Positions 25,981-34,466 of a stretch of DNA of 64,000 nucleotides are shown in pieces. A model generated the notes under the pieces. That model had not been told where the DNA came from and searched no databases. It saw nothing but the letters and a program-made list of their open reading frames with translations. The position numbers were made by a program, and so were the translations under genes. Within the stretch, counting starts at the first letter, position 1, and the number at the start of each line of letters is the position of its first letter. Source of the stretch: Leptospira broomii serovar Hurstbridge str. 5399 (GTDB lineage: Bacteria > Spirochaetota > Leptospiria > Leptospirales > Leptospiraceae); assembly GCF_000243715.2 (NCBI RefSeq), contig NZ_AHMO02000008.1, positions 1,785,001 through 1,849,000 of the forward strand, written 5' to 3'.

Positions 25981-26135
25981 TATAGGGCGTCTTCTGACTC
26001 GAGTTCATTCTACTTAGAGCGCCTTCCCAGGTTTCCCCAGTGGCTTATTGCTCCTTTCGTCCCTCTTACAGCGGCGGGTACCGTGACGGAATTTCACCGT
26101 CTTCCGCAAGTGCGATACACTTGCGTTCCTATATA
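25981..26135 (-). ncRNA. Cobalamin riboswitch controlling the cbtB-cob operon
   Basis: Read on the minus strand. The P1 strands TATAGG (26128-26133) and CCTATA (25981-25986) are complementary. P2 is the hairpin CGCAAGTG/CACTTGCG (26105-26125). The core follows as GGAAGACGGTGAAATTCCGT, then CCCGCCGCTGTAAGAGGGAC, GCCACTGGGG and CCTGGGAAGGCG, and ends in the B12 box GAGTCAGAAGACGCCC (25985-26000). Order and spacing match the adenosylcobalamin riboswitch (RF00174). No clear U-tract terminator follows; GGAATC/GATTCC (25938-25966) with alternative pairings between box and gene could be the expression platform, so translational control is possible. Confidence 0.93.
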
Positions 26136-26234
26136 AACTGTCTGTGTCGCCAGCCTATACCGAACTTCGCGATTTTGTATAGAATTTTTTTAGGCCTCTT
26201 ATTAAAAAAAGCGAGCCTGAATTTCGAGATAAAT

Positions 26235-26385
26235 AAATCGAGAGAAAGATCTGGCCCCTAATCATCTTCATTTCGCAAGACTATACGAAGGTGACGATTT
26301 CAGTTGAGGGTAGTGCGGGAATTTCACCCGGCTTTCTTTCAGGAAGTGCAGGTGTATCGGAACAAGCAATCTGTTCCGATACACG
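26235..26385 (-). ncRNA. Second cobalamin-riboswitch-like element, possibly degenerate or variant
   Basis: Read on the minus strand. A perfect 13-bp hairpin (GTGTATCGGAACA / TGTTCCGATACAC, 26352-26384) is followed by GAAAGCCGGGTGAAATTCCC, then GCACTACCCTCAACTG. This reproduces the cobalamin riboswitch core order (GGGAA..GGTGAAATTCC..CACTG.CCC.CAACTG). Downstream, the GCCACTG/GGGAAGG segment is not recognisable, and only GGGGCCAGATC around 26250-26261 hints at a B12 box. It lies between the DoxX gene stop and the complete riboswitch. It may be a tandem, degenerate or variant-class element. Confidence 0.45.
26352..26384. repeat. Perfect 13-bp inverted repeat (hairpin)
   Basis: GTGTATCGGAACA at 26352-26364 and its exact complement at 26372-26384 enclose a 7-base loop. 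It begins 8 bases after the DoxX-like stop codon on the minus strand. There is no T-run on either strand, so if it terminates the DoxX transcript it is not a classical intrinsic terminator. It may instead be the P2 hairpin of the riboswitch-like element that follows. Confidence 0.75.
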
Positions 26386-26392
26386 GACAAAA

Positions 26393-26755
26393 TTAAGTGT
26401 AAATGTATGCCCAGTAAATTAAAACCAATTGTAACGGTAACCTCAGGATAAGGAGCGGTGTAGGCGGGTCTCGTTTCGTTCTGGATTGATAATGATATAC
26501 ATTAGCAGGAAATACGGCGATAAGCAAAAGAATAATTCCCCAAGCAGCGACGGATCTCGTCTGTGGAAAGAATAACCCCAATCCCAATAAAATTTCCGCG
26601 ATGCCGCTGAGCTGCACAATCAGTTTGTGATAAGGGATCCATGGGGGCATGATTCTCAAGTAAAACTTGGGAATGACGAAATGGAGAATGCCGGCCATAG
26701 TATATAGCGTCGCCATAATCCAAAGGCTAATCGTTTTAGCGTCTATGTTTTCCAT
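26393..26755 (-). CDS. DoxX-like small membrane protein
   Basis: A 120-residue protein with four predicted membrane helices: SLWIMATLYTMAGILHFVIP, LIVQLSGIAEILLGLGLFFP, SVAAWGIILLLIAVFPANVY and LLILRLPLQLVLIYWAYIYT. The pattern TMAGILHF..P.FYLRIMPPWIPYH followed by GIAEILLGLG is that of the DoxX / DoxX-like family. Its role is unknown; family members are linked to redox or thiol stress in some bacteria. It precedes the cobalamin riboswitch region on the same strand but is separated from cbtB by 557 bp. Confidence 0.82.
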   Translation of the reverse strand: MENIDAKTISLWIMATLYTMAGILHFVIPKFYLRIMPPWIPYHKLIVQLSGIAEILLGLGLFFPQTRSVAAWGIILLLIAVFPANVYHYQSRTKRDPPTPLLILRLPLQLVLIYWAYIYT

Positions 26756-27036
26756 GGGAAACCATAGTAAGTTCTCTATAGGTTGTTAGTCTGCCTTTTT
26801 TCCCGATTTCTTTGCCGAAAGCGTTTCTGTCGGGGATGCGATATTTTGTGGGAAATTTTGGAGAGCGGTAGGTATTTTTCTCTTTTAGAGATGGGAAGGT
26901 TTCGTTCGGGTTTGTATCCAGGAAACTTCAGCATAGGCTTCTAACTCCTCGCCGTGGAATGCCCGTCATCATAGGAATTAAAAAGAAAGTACAAGCAAAA
27001 AAAAGAATTTTTAATATAATTCCGAGGAAATTCCAA

Positions 27037-28272
27037 TTACGCGCGACTGATTGCGACTTTCAATTTTGCACTTTTTCTAGATTTCGATTTCTTAGGTTTT
27101 GCCTTTCCGAATTCCGCATAAACCGATTCAAGAGTATCGGCGACGTCTTCCCAGCTGCATGCTTCCGCAGCTTTACGAGCTCGAACTCCTATTTTTTTCG
27201 CCAGACTTCGATTCTCCGCAAGAATGCAAGCATGCTCGGCGAATTCATCTTCTTTATCAAGCGCAGGTAGCAGCGCCGATTTTCCATGAGAAAGGTATTC
27301 CCTTGCCGCCGCATAATCATATGCGACGATAGGTAGGCCCGATGCCATCGCTTCCATAACGACATTTCCGAAGGTCTCGGTTACGCTGGGAAATAGAAAT
27401 AAGTCACCGGTAGCATAATGCCGAGCTAAGTCCTCTCCCTTCCTCATTCCGGAAAAAAAGAAATCCGGATTTTCAGCTCTTAGCTTATCTCTTGATGGGC
27501 CGTCACCCACTAATATCAATTTAGCCTTCGGTTCTTTCGTTTGAAGCTTACGGAAGGATTTTACCAATAGATCTAAATTCTTCTCGGGAGCTAATCTGCC
27601 GACGTATAGAACCGCCAAATCCGATTGAGAGAGGCCCCATTCTTTCCGTAATTTGGAATCTTTTCGGGCAGGATGAAATAATGCGGTATCGATTCCTCTC
27701 GCTACAACTTTTACGTTGTTATAACCCGAAGCTGTGAGTTGTGCGACAATCTGAGCCGTCGGTGCGAGTGTAGCATGAGTCAAGTTATGCAGGCTACGCA
27801 AATAAGAATGAACAAGTTTGCCGATAAAACCGACTTTATAATATCTCGCATAAGAATGAAAATTGGTCCTGAAATCGCTGACAACCGGTAACTTTAAATG
27901 TCTTGCCGCCCTCACAGCGGATAGCCCTAAAGGACCCTCGGTTACTACGTGGACTAGATCGGGTTTCTCATATTGCATTAATCTTCTAAGAAGTCTTTTT
28001 TCCGGAAAGCCGAATCTAAGACCTTCGTAAAACGGAATTTTCGCTCCTCGTACAAGAACTTCGCGGTAGTTTCCGTTTGCAGTCGCCATATCGTTGAAAC
28101 TTTGGCGGGGGCGTACTAAAATGATTTCGTGTCCTCGCTGCAATAAGTCGCTTAACATTCGATGCAACGTTTTGGAAACTCCGTTGATTTCGGGCGGAAA
28201 AGTTTCCGTAACGACTAGTATCCGCAAAGGATATCTATTTATAAAAGTTTTTGGATATACCTCGGAAAACAT
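27037..28272 (-). CDS. GT4-family glycosyltransferase
   Basis: A 411-residue retaining glycosyltransferase of the GT-B fold. The N-terminal domain shows LVVTETFPPEINGVSKTLHR and PDLVHVVTEGPLGLSAVRAA; the C-terminal nucleotide-sugar domain shows LYVGRLAPEKNLDLLVKSF, LILVGDGPSRDKL, and the EX7E region FPSVTETFGNVVMEAMASGL with GLPIVAYDYAAAREYL. It resembles mannosyl/sulfoquinovosyl transferases acting on lipids (SqdX/MgtA side of GT4), so a glycolipid product is possible. A basic C-terminal tail (KPKKSKSRKSAKLK) may bind membrane. Monocistronic. Confidence 0.9.
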   Translation of the reverse strand: MFSEVYPKTFINRYPLRILVVTETFPPEINGVSKTLHRMLSDLLQRGHEIILVRPRQSFNDMATANGNYREVLVRGAKIPFYEGLRFGFPEKRLLRRLMQYEKPDLVHVVTEGPLGLSAVRAARHLKLPVVSDFRTNFHSYARYYKVGFIGKLVHSYLRSLHNLTHATLAPTAQIVAQLTASGYNNVKVVARGIDTALFHPARKDSKLRKEWGLSQSDLAVLYVGRLAPEKNLDLLVKSFRKLQTKEPKAKLILVGDGPSRDKLRAENPDFFFSGMRKGEDLARHYATGDLFLFPSVTETFGNVVMEAMASGLPIVAYDYAAAREYLSHGKSALLPALDKEDEFAEHACILAENRSLAKKIGVRARKAAEACSWEDVADTLESVYAEFGKAKPKKSKSRKSAKLKVAISRA

Positions 28273-28349
28273 CGCATTCGATATTACGAAAGCTTTGTAA
28301 CTATTCAGTGAGAGGCAGGTTACTTTTTGGTTACAATCCGCCGATTGAT

Positions 28350-28745
28350 TTACTTATTCTTTTTTGCTGGAGCGGCCGGCTTTCTCAGCTTCGTCAACTG
28401 ATCCATTAACCACTTTTCCGATTCTATTTCTTTACCGTCGGGAAATCGAATTTTATAAGGGATTCCGGTAATAGAAGATTTACTAGCCAATCCAACGATA
28501 AAGTCTTCCGTTGTTTTAATTCTTCCCTTGGTTGCTTCATATTTTCTTAAAAGATGAGCTTTTGCTTCGTGCACGGTATGCTCCGACCCGTTTCGGATAA
28601 AGGTACAACCGTTGCAAGAATCTAACGTCGATAGTAATGCGTTGATTTCCGTTTCTAAATCGGCGGGTTGAGAAGAAAATATTCCTGCGAGGGGCAAAAG
28701 CGTGAGAGTAAATAAAAGAATCGTTATAACACTGTGGTGGCGCAT
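28350..28745 (-). CDS. DUF5329-like secreted protein
   Basis: A 131-residue exported protein. A signal peptide is clear (VITILLFTLTLLPLAGIFSS). The mature protein shows FIRNGSEHTVHEAKAHLLRK, TEDFIVGLASKSSITGIPY and IRFPDGKEIESEKWLMDQL, which I recognise from memory as the DUF5329 pattern. A Cys pair (DSCNGCTFI) precedes the first conserved block. It ends in a Lys/Ala/Pro tail. No function is known for the family. It stands alone between the glycosyltransferase and the MauG-like operon. Confidence 0.75.
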   Translation of the reverse strand: MRHHSVITILLFTLTLLPLAGIFSSQPADLETEINALLSTLDSCNGCTFIRNGSEHTVHEAKAHLLRKYEATKGRIKTTEDFIVGLASKSSITGIPYKIRFPDGKEIESEKWLMDQLTKLRKPAAPAKKNK

Positions 28746-28845
28746 GAAGATCGAATTTCATGTTAGCTTGCCGACGCAAGGTCTTGCAAGTGATTTCTTT
28801 TTCAAATTCAAGAGTCGAACGTCGTAATTTAAGTTAGATAGGTAA

Positions 28846-30063
28846 TTATCGTCGGTAAGTCGGAATGGTTCGACAATAGTCCGGTTGAATCGGCATCGGT
28901 CGATTCGGATCGCTTAGTCGAGGGTCTGTCAGATAACAATCATCAGTAAGAGACTTTAAAAATTCAATCAAATCGGTTTTTTGCGTCTCGGTTAAATCGA
29001 GACGGCGTATTCGAGGATCTTTGTGGGGATTCTTTCTGCCGTCTCCCGCAAACGGACCTGTAATAATATTCCTTCCTCCCGCATTGAAAACTTCTATCAC
29101 TTCCCTAAGAGTTTTGAGACTTCCGTCATGCATATACGGAGCCGTAACTGCGACATTTCTTAGGGACGGGGTTCTAAATTTTCCTCGATCCGTTTCTTTA
29201 CCTGACGTTTGAGAGATACCTTGAGTCTGTAATGCGGCGGCGGGTCCATGCAAAGCCTGATCGGGATAGTCTCCTTTGTTCCGAACATTGTACAAGCCTA
29301 TATTCTGAAAGCTAAGAATACCGACTGCATCATCCAGATTTAAATTCTTTCCTCCATGACAATGATGGCAGCCGCCGATTTCGGATTCGAAGATCTGCTT
29401 CCCTCGGATTGCTGAGGAGGTCATCGCGTTTCTATCGAACGGAGATTGATCCGAAATCATAGTGACTTCGAATGCCGCGATTGCGCGAGCAATATGAATC
29501 ACATCGATCGTATTTTCTCCGAACGCTTCCAGAAACATGGAAACGTATTTTGGATCCGACTGCAAACGAGCCGCGATGACGTGTTCGATTCCGCTGATCG
29601 CGAACTCTTCGATGGTCGTTGCAGTATTCTCGGAAAAAAATGGAACGAGAGTCTGATTGTCTAACCGTTTCAAAGTCGGATTCGACCAAGTGTATGGAGA
29701 AAAGTATCCTACATTTGCGATCGCAATCGAATTGCGGGGATGAACTCTGCCTGTGGACCCGATCGCGCGAGTAAGGCCGTCTGAAAAACCTAAATTTTGT
29801 TTGTGACAGCTCGCACAAGATTGGTTTTTTCCTTTCGAAAGATTTACGTCATAAAAGAGAAATCTACCCAGCTTGACGGTTTCCGGAGTCACACAGACAT
29901 CGGGGGGATGTGGAGGAGCCGAAGCCGATTCTGCTAACCCATAGTTATAATCGGAGCAAAATCCCCTCTCTTCAGCAAAGGTCCGTATTTTAGAGCAGGA
30001 AAAAAATAAAAACGCGAGCAGAAATATGCCCGCGCCCGTAAATACTCGAGATAATTTAGACAT
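28846..30063 (-). CDS. MauG/cytochrome c peroxidase-family dihaem lipoprotein
   Basis: A 405-residue protein of the bacterial cytochrome c peroxidase / MauG family. The N-terminus is a lipoprotein signal (FLLAFLFFSCSK, Cys about 23). Two c-type haem sites are present: CASCHKQN near residue 82 and CHHCHGGKN near 232. The family's C-terminal block VAVTAPYMHDGSLKTLREVI is near 310. It probably faces the periplasm and reduces peroxide or oxidises a protein partner. It is the third gene of a tight minus-strand operon after a 61-residue lipoprotein and a 402-residue secreted protein (11-bp gap), which makes the secreted protein a possible substrate or electron partner. Confidence 0.92.
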   Translation of the reverse strand: MSKLSRVFTGAGIFLLAFLFFSCSKIRTFAEERGFCSDYNYGLAESASAPPHPPDVCVTPETVKLGRFLFYDVNLSKGKNQSCASCHKQNLGFSDGLTRAIGSTGRVHPRNSIAIANVGYFSPYTWSNPTLKRLDNQTLVPFFSENTATTIEEFAISGIEHVIAARLQSDPKYVSMFLEAFGENTIDVIHIARAIAAFEVTMISDQSPFDRNAMTSSAIRGKQIFESEIGGCHHCHGGKNLNLDDAVGILSFQNIGLYNVRNKGDYPDQALHGPAAALQTQGISQTSGKETDRGKFRTPSLRNVAVTAPYMHDGSLKTLREVIEVFNAGGRNIITGPFAGDGRKNPHKDPRIRRLDLTETQKTDLIEFLKSLTDDCYLTDPRLSDPNRPMPIQPDYCRTIPTYRR

Positions 30064-30074
30064 TCTTTATGTAG

Positions 30075-31283
30075 TTAAAATGGAACCGTTTCGGCGGAAG
30101 GATGGAGACTCATCGAGCTTCCCATACCGGTATCGATCGTGGCCTTCTGAGTATCGTCGTAAGTTCCGGTACCGTTTGGTGCCGTACCGAGTTTATTAAA
30201 GAGCGTCTGCACTCCGGGATAACCGCCGCCGCTAGAAGGTTCCGGATATCCTGTCGGAATCGTTCCGGAAGTCAGGTTATCCATAATAAATCCCCCCCCA
30301 TTAAAGATTCCGAACTTCAAAACGTCAAAACCGCAAATAGTCCCGTTCGTTGTCATGCTATTGATGGCGACACCTGAAAGAGCCGTGGTTTCAAAATTGC
30401 TAACCGTCTTTTGACCGTAAGCGAGGGCGTAGTAATGGTTATTGGTTCCGCAAACGGTAGTCATTGAGACGGTTCTTGCGGCGATTCTTACGCAGATCCC
30501 GGTCACCATTCCTCCACCTTGCAATCCGAGTGTCATCTCTTCTAAAATCACTCGACCTCTATCGGAAGTAGTCGCTGCCTTCGTTCCCGAAAGCCAGAAT
30601 GGAGCCGCCCAAGAATAGGTTTGCCTGCGACTCGGAGAAGCCCCGTATATATAACTTTCCACCAGCAAATTCGGATTATCGGAAAGAGTAGAATTTAGGA
30701 CTCCTATGCGATAGGTCAATAAGACGCCGTTCGTAGTATTCGGAGTATTTACATCATCAAAAAGTAATTCTAGAGCATCTAATCCGTCGCTCGCTCTCCA
30801 AATTTTAAATCGATTCGAGAAATTCTTCGTACCGGTATAAGCGGAAGAGGAAATATTTTGGCAGGAAGTGCCGCAAGCGGCTCCAGTTTGCAATTTTATT
30901 TTGAATGGAACTCCATTCAGGTTGGTGGTGGATTGAAAACTCCCAGAGTTGTTCAAGACCCCAGTTTTTTTTAGGGCCACAATGATCTGATCCGCCAGCG
31001 TCGAATTTCCATTCGCCCATGTCGCGGATTGCCGCACGGCTTCCCAGTCTGACGCGGTAGTCGCTTCTACTTTTCCGGGTCCATCGAGTACGATCTTCCA
31101 GGAAGATTGCGAAGTTGCAAAATGCGGTTCTCCCGTGGCCATCGTTTTCAATACCGCGTCCAATTTTTCCAAGTCCGGAATGTTTATCACGATTCCGGAA
31201 GATTGATTTTGCCTGGTTAAATGGACTGAAAAACCGAGAGTAAAAAAGATAACGGCAAGAGCTGTAATGATTTTAATTTTCAT
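30075..31283 (-). CDS. Secreted hypothetical protein of the MauG-like operon
   Basis: A 402-residue exported protein that I do not recognise. Its N-terminus (IITALAVIFFTLGFSVHL) is a signal peptide or anchor. The mature sequence is rich in Ser, Thr, Gly and Asn, with paired Cys (GAACGTSCQN near 138, then single Cys in GICVRIA, TTVCGTNN and GTICGFD) that could form disulfides, and several Trp residues (SSWKIVLDG, DWEAVRQSATWANG, SWAAPFWLSG). It lies between the small lipoprotein gene (13 bp) and the MauG-like gene (11 bp). Co-expression with a dihaem oxidase suggests it could be its partner; function unknown. Confidence 0.78.
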   Translation of the reverse strand: MKIKIITALAVIFFTLGFSVHLTRQNQSSGIVINIPDLEKLDAVLKTMATGEPHFATSQSSWKIVLDGPGKVEATTASDWEAVRQSATWANGNSTLADQIIVALKKTGVLNNSGSFQSTTNLNGVPFKIKLQTGAACGTSCQNISSSAYTGTKNFSNRFKIWRASDGLDALELLFDDVNTPNTTNGVLLTYRIGVLNSTLSDNPNLLVESYIYGASPSRRQTYSWAAPFWLSGTKAATTSDRGRVILEEMTLGLQGGGMVTGICVRIAARTVSMTTVCGTNNHYYALAYGQKTVSNFETTALSGVAINSMTTNGTICGFDVLKFGIFNGGGFIMDNLTSGTIPTGYPEPSSGGGYPGVQTLFNKLGTAPNGTGTYDDTQKATIDTGMGSSMSLHPSAETVPF

Positions 31284-31296
31284 AGGATTCTCGCGA

Positions 31297-31482
31297 TTAC
31301 TTCGTAACTCCGGGTGGAATACAAATCACAAGCCCGGATTGATTCTGACAAGTGTTACTATTCAATATAGCGGCTAAAAGCAGAAACATTGCATTTTGAT
31401 TGTTATCGCTCTTGTGCATTAGATTACACGCGGATAGGAACAGAAGCATCCCTATAATTAGGTAACTTAAACGACGGCGCAT
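31297..31482 (-). CDS. Small lipoprotein, first gene of MauG-like operon
   Basis: A 61-residue protein with a classical lipoprotein signal: LIIGMLLFLSACNLMHKSDN, Cys at about 19. The mature part is about 43 residues, with a hydrophobic stretch (AMFLLLAAILNSNTC) and two more Cys. A ribosome binding site (GAGGT) precedes the ATG by 8 bases, supporting expression. It is short and unrecognised; its fixed place in front of the 402-residue protein and the dihaem enzyme is the main clue. Confidence 0.68.
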   Translation of the reverse strand: MRRRLSYLIIGMLLFLSACNLMHKSDNNQNAMFLLLAAILNSNTCQNQSGLVICIPPGVTK

Positions 31483-32002
31483 GGCGTTTACCTCATGAGT
31501 TTTATTCGTTTCCGATTAAACATTTCGCTTACGTTGAATCACAATTAAAGTTTCGAATGAGATAGTCATCTTACATTTCGAACCTTTAATGACTTTTTGG
31601 CCTACTGATTGGTGAACTTTCAGAGGCGCCGATTCCGAATGTAAGGAAGCTACGATATTTAAAGCGATCTTTCCCGATTGTCAAACGCATCTTTGATTCT
31701 ACCTTCATTTTTGTTAACCGACAGGAAAGTTATTTTTGCCTAATTTTTCGCAGAATGATGTCACTTTATTTCGGATTCGGATTCTGAACCGAGCTTGATC
31801 TTTCGACCAATAGACTCTTTTCTAAATCGCATTCAGAAATATCATACGCGGATCTCAAAATAGAGGGACTCGCTTTTTTTAGATGGAAAGAAAAAATATC
31901 TAATTCTCGCCAAGATTGATTTCAGGATGACGGTATTGTATCGGACGTTACAATTGCCTTTTCCCGGATCGCTGGAGATATTAGGTAAGAGGCGTAAGTG
32001 CT
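31483..32002. other. 520-bp intergenic region between divergent genes
   Basis: It separates the MauG-like operon (leftward) from the MAPEG gene (rightward) and should hold both promoters. I see AT-rich stretches but no convincing -35/-10 pair, palindrome, RNA gene or long reading frame. Confidence 0.5.
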
Positions 32003-32419
32003 ATGCAAAATCATCTAATTCTATTTCCGGTGGGAGCCTTAGGCTTTCTTACTTTTTTCGTAGTTTTACTCATTCCTATCCGACGGTTTAAGGCGGCCTT
32101 TTCAGGAAAGGTCACTGCCGAAGATTTTAAATACGGAGAGTCCAAGCGAGTTCCTCCTTGGGTGTCGATTCCGAACCGGAATTATATGAATTTATTGGAG
32201 GCGCCGATGCTATTTTACGTGATTTGCACGATTCTGTACGTTGCGAATTCCGTAAATCTTACGAATCTTGTTTTGGCCTGGGTCTATGTAATCTTACGAA
32301 TCTTACATAGTTTTGTTCACTTAACGTTTAATCATATTTTTTGTCGTTTGGGTCTGTTTGCAGCGAGTAATTTCGTATTAGCTGCGATGTGGGCCATATT
32401 TTTCTTCACATTCCTATAA
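32003..32419 (+). CDS. MAPEG-family membrane protein
   Basis: A 138-residue protein with four predicted membrane helices (LILFPVGALGFLTFFVVLLI; LLEAPMLFYVICTILYVANS; LTNLVLAWVYVILRILHSFV; FAASNFVLAAMWAIFFFTFL). NRNYMNLLEAPMLFYV and WVYVILRILHSFVHLTFNH match the MAPEG family (membrane-associated eicosanoid/glutathione metabolism), as found in many bacteria with unknown substrates. The ATG at 32003 is preceded by AGAGG about 10 bases upstream. Convergent with the amidotransferase, 8 bp apart. Confidence 0.85.
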   Translation: MQNHLILFPVGALGFLTFFVVLLIPIRRFKAAFSGKVTAEDFKYGESKRVPPWVSIPNRNYMNLLEAPMLFYVICTILYVANSVNLTNLVLAWVYVILRILHSFVHLTFNHIFCRLGLFAASNFVLAAMWAIFFFTFL

Positions 32420-32427
32420 TATAAAAT

Positions 32428-33204
32428 TTAGGATTTGTGATAAAATAAGCGACCTTCTTTCCAGATTTGGAATTCTCCCGCCTTCAAATGATGCCAGGTT
32501 TCGTCTTTCGTGAGAGGTTGGGTCGCGAGTACGGTAACAATATCTTTCGGAGTGGTATGTTTTCGAAAATCGACCGTCATGTCTGAATCTATTAGGCGGG
32601 CTTTACCGAACGGCGCGCGGCGAGTGATGTAAGTGAGTTTCGTGGAACAAAACGCGAATAGATATTTCGAATCCGACAATAAGACGTTTGAAACACCTTT
32701 CTTTCCTAATATGGAAAGTAGCTTTTCGATTTCTAGAGCGAGTTGTTTTTCATCTCTCGGCCTATCTTTGAATTTTCTTTTTAATTGGGAAAGTAGCCAG
32801 CAGAATCCGTGTTCGCTATCAGTTGTTCCGACAGGTATAAATTCCTCTAACGGTTCCTTTTTTATTCCTTTTAATTGTCCGTTATGTGCAAAAGTCCAAT
32901 AGTTTCCCCAAAGTTCTCTCGTGAATGGATGCGTGTTCTTTAACTCGACTTTTCCTCGATTGGCTTTTCGGATATGCGAAATTACGATATTGCTTTTGAT
33001 CGGATATTTTTGAAGCAATTCGGCTACCTTAGAACCCGCGCTCGGATTCGGATCGTGAAATAGTCGGCAACCTTTTCCTTCATAGAACGCGATTCCCCAT
33101 CCATCCTTATGCGGTCCTGTTTTCCCGCCTCTTTGGATCAAACCAGTAAAGCTAAAGCAAATATCAGTCGGAATATTCGCACTCATTCCCAAGAGCTCAC
33201 ACAT
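32428..33204 (-). CDS. Class II glutamine amidotransferase (YafJ/EgtC-like)
   Basis: A 258-residue Ntn-type amidohydrolase. Cys2, exposed after Met removal in [12 protein letters not shown], is the catalytic nucleophile; [33 protein letters not shown] and [11 protein letters not shown] are conserved glutaminase elements. [15 protein letters not shown] marks the YafJ/EgtC branch. There is no attached synthase domain, so it acts as a stand-alone amidohydrolase on an unknown gamma-glutamyl substrate. No ergothioneine genes are nearby. Confidence 0.9.
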   Translation of the reverse strand: MCELLGMSANIPTDICFSFTGLIQRGGKTGPHKDGWGIAFYEGKGCRLFHDPNPSAGSKVAELLQKYPIKSNIVISHIRKANRGKVELKNTHPFTRELWGNYWTFAHNGQLKGIKKEPLEEFIPVGTTDSEHGFCWLLSQLKRKFKDRPRDEKQLALEIEKLLSILGKKGVSNVLLSDSKYLFAFCSTKLTYITRRAPFGKARLIDSDMTVDFRKHTTPKDIVTVLATQPLTKDETWHHLKAGEFQIWKEGRLFYHKS

Positions 33205-33284
33205 TTTCTGCTACTCCGCTATAGTGAATATATAATCGTTAAAACAGAATGACTTTGTCCAGGATTTTTTAGGGATTGAATGCA

Positions 33285-34466
33285 ATGTATAACTCCTTGC
33301 AGAATTCGGGGTTAGAACCCAAGGTAGATCGCGTGATCCTACATATCGATACTGAGACGGGTTGGAGGGGAGGAGAAAGGCAGCTTTTTCTTCTCGCCGA
33401 AGGTCTAAAAAAGCGTAAAATTCAGCAACTCATTCTTTGCCGCCCAGGGTCGGCATTGGAAACAAAGGCGAATGAAGCAGGACTTCCTACTGTCACTCTT
33501 CCGTTAAAAAGCGAGTGGGACTTTGCTTCCGTAACCGCTCTTCGCGATTTGGTTAGGGCAAAAGGAGTTCGAATTATTCATGCTCATACTGCAAAAGCCC
33601 ATTCTATCGCTTGGATGGCAAAGGCAAAACTCCCGCAAGTACGTTTGATAGTTTCGCGTCGGGTCGATTTTAAGATTAGAAGAAACTGGTTTAGTAGACG
33701 TAAATACGTTTCTCCCCGCGTGGACATGTTTCTTTCTGTCTCCAATAAAATTCGCGATGTATTGATTCAGGGAGGCGTTGACCCGGCAAAAATCGTCACG
33801 GTCTATAGCGGTATCGAATTAAATCTCGCTTCGAGGAAACATTCGAACGCCGCCTTTCTTAGAAAGGAATTCCATTTACAAAAAGACGAATTGGTGATCG
33901 GCAATATCGCCGCTCTAGTCGATCACAAAGATCAAAGAACGCTTTTGAATGCGATAGCGTTAATCGAAACGGAACAAAAATTTAAGGTATTTATCGTCGG
34001 TGAAGGCGCTCTTCGAAAAGAGCTAGAAGATTTAGCGAGACAGAAAGGTTTGCTTGACCGGGTCGTATTTACCGGTTTTCGCGAAGATATCCCGGAGTTC
34101 CTTTCGTTATTCGATATTTTTACTCTCACGTCCAAGGAAGAAGGATTGGGGACGTCAATTTTAGACGCGATGGCCGCGGGACTTCCTATTGTCGCAACCA
34201 ATGGAGGAGGCATTTCGGAAATGCTGACCCCTGAAAAAGGCGCATTCGTCGCACAGGTGGGTGACGCGGAATTTTTAGCCAAATCATATAAGACTCTACT
34301 TGAGGATTCCAGATTGCGAAAAACGTTCGGGGCCTTTAATAAGGAATTCGTTAAAAAGTTTTCGATTAAGAATACCGTTAGGCGTACCGAGCTTGCGTAT
34401 TATAGTTTTCTCGGCGAAGATTTATATTCCAATCCTGGAAAAGGAAAATCGGGAGAGGCTGCATGA
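33285..34466 (+). CDS. GT4-family glycosyltransferase upstream of polA
   Basis: About 393 residues from the ATG at 33285, which has AGGGA 9 bases upstream; the frame also extends to a TTG at 33276 that would sit on top of that site. The GT-B fold is clear: [20 protein letters not shown] at the N-terminus, [20 protein letters not shown], then [53 protein letters not shown] and the sugar-nucleotide site [20 protein letters not shown]. The acceptor is unknown; envelope or LPS sugars are likely in this lineage. Its end overlaps polA by 4 bp, so the two are translationally coupled. Confidence 0.9.
   Translation: MYNSLQNSGLEPKVDRVILHIDTETGWRGGERQLFLLAEGLKKRKIQQLILCRPGSALETKANEAGLPTVTLPLKSEWDFASVTALRDLVRAKGVRIIHAHTAKAHSIAWMAKAKLPQVRLIVSRRVDFKIRRNWFSRRKYVSPRVDMFLSVSNKIRDVLIQGGVDPAKIVTVYSGIELNLASRKHSNAAFLRKEFHLQKDELVIGNIAALVDHKDQRTLLNAIALIETEQKFKVFIVGEGALRKELEDLARQKGLLDRVVFTGFREDIPEFLSLFDIFTLTSKEEGLGTSILDAMAAGLPIVATNGGGISEMLTPEKGAFVAQVGDAEFLAKSYKTLLEDSRLRKTFGAFNKEFVKKFSIKNTVRRTELAYYSFLGEDLYSNPGKGKSGEAA

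Noticed and set aside
26185..26220. AGGCTC...GAGGCCT pairing between the two riboswitch-like elements as a terminator of the upstream element
   Set aside because: The stem is imperfect and on the minus strand it is followed by A's, not T's, so it does not fit an intrinsic terminator in the operon direction.
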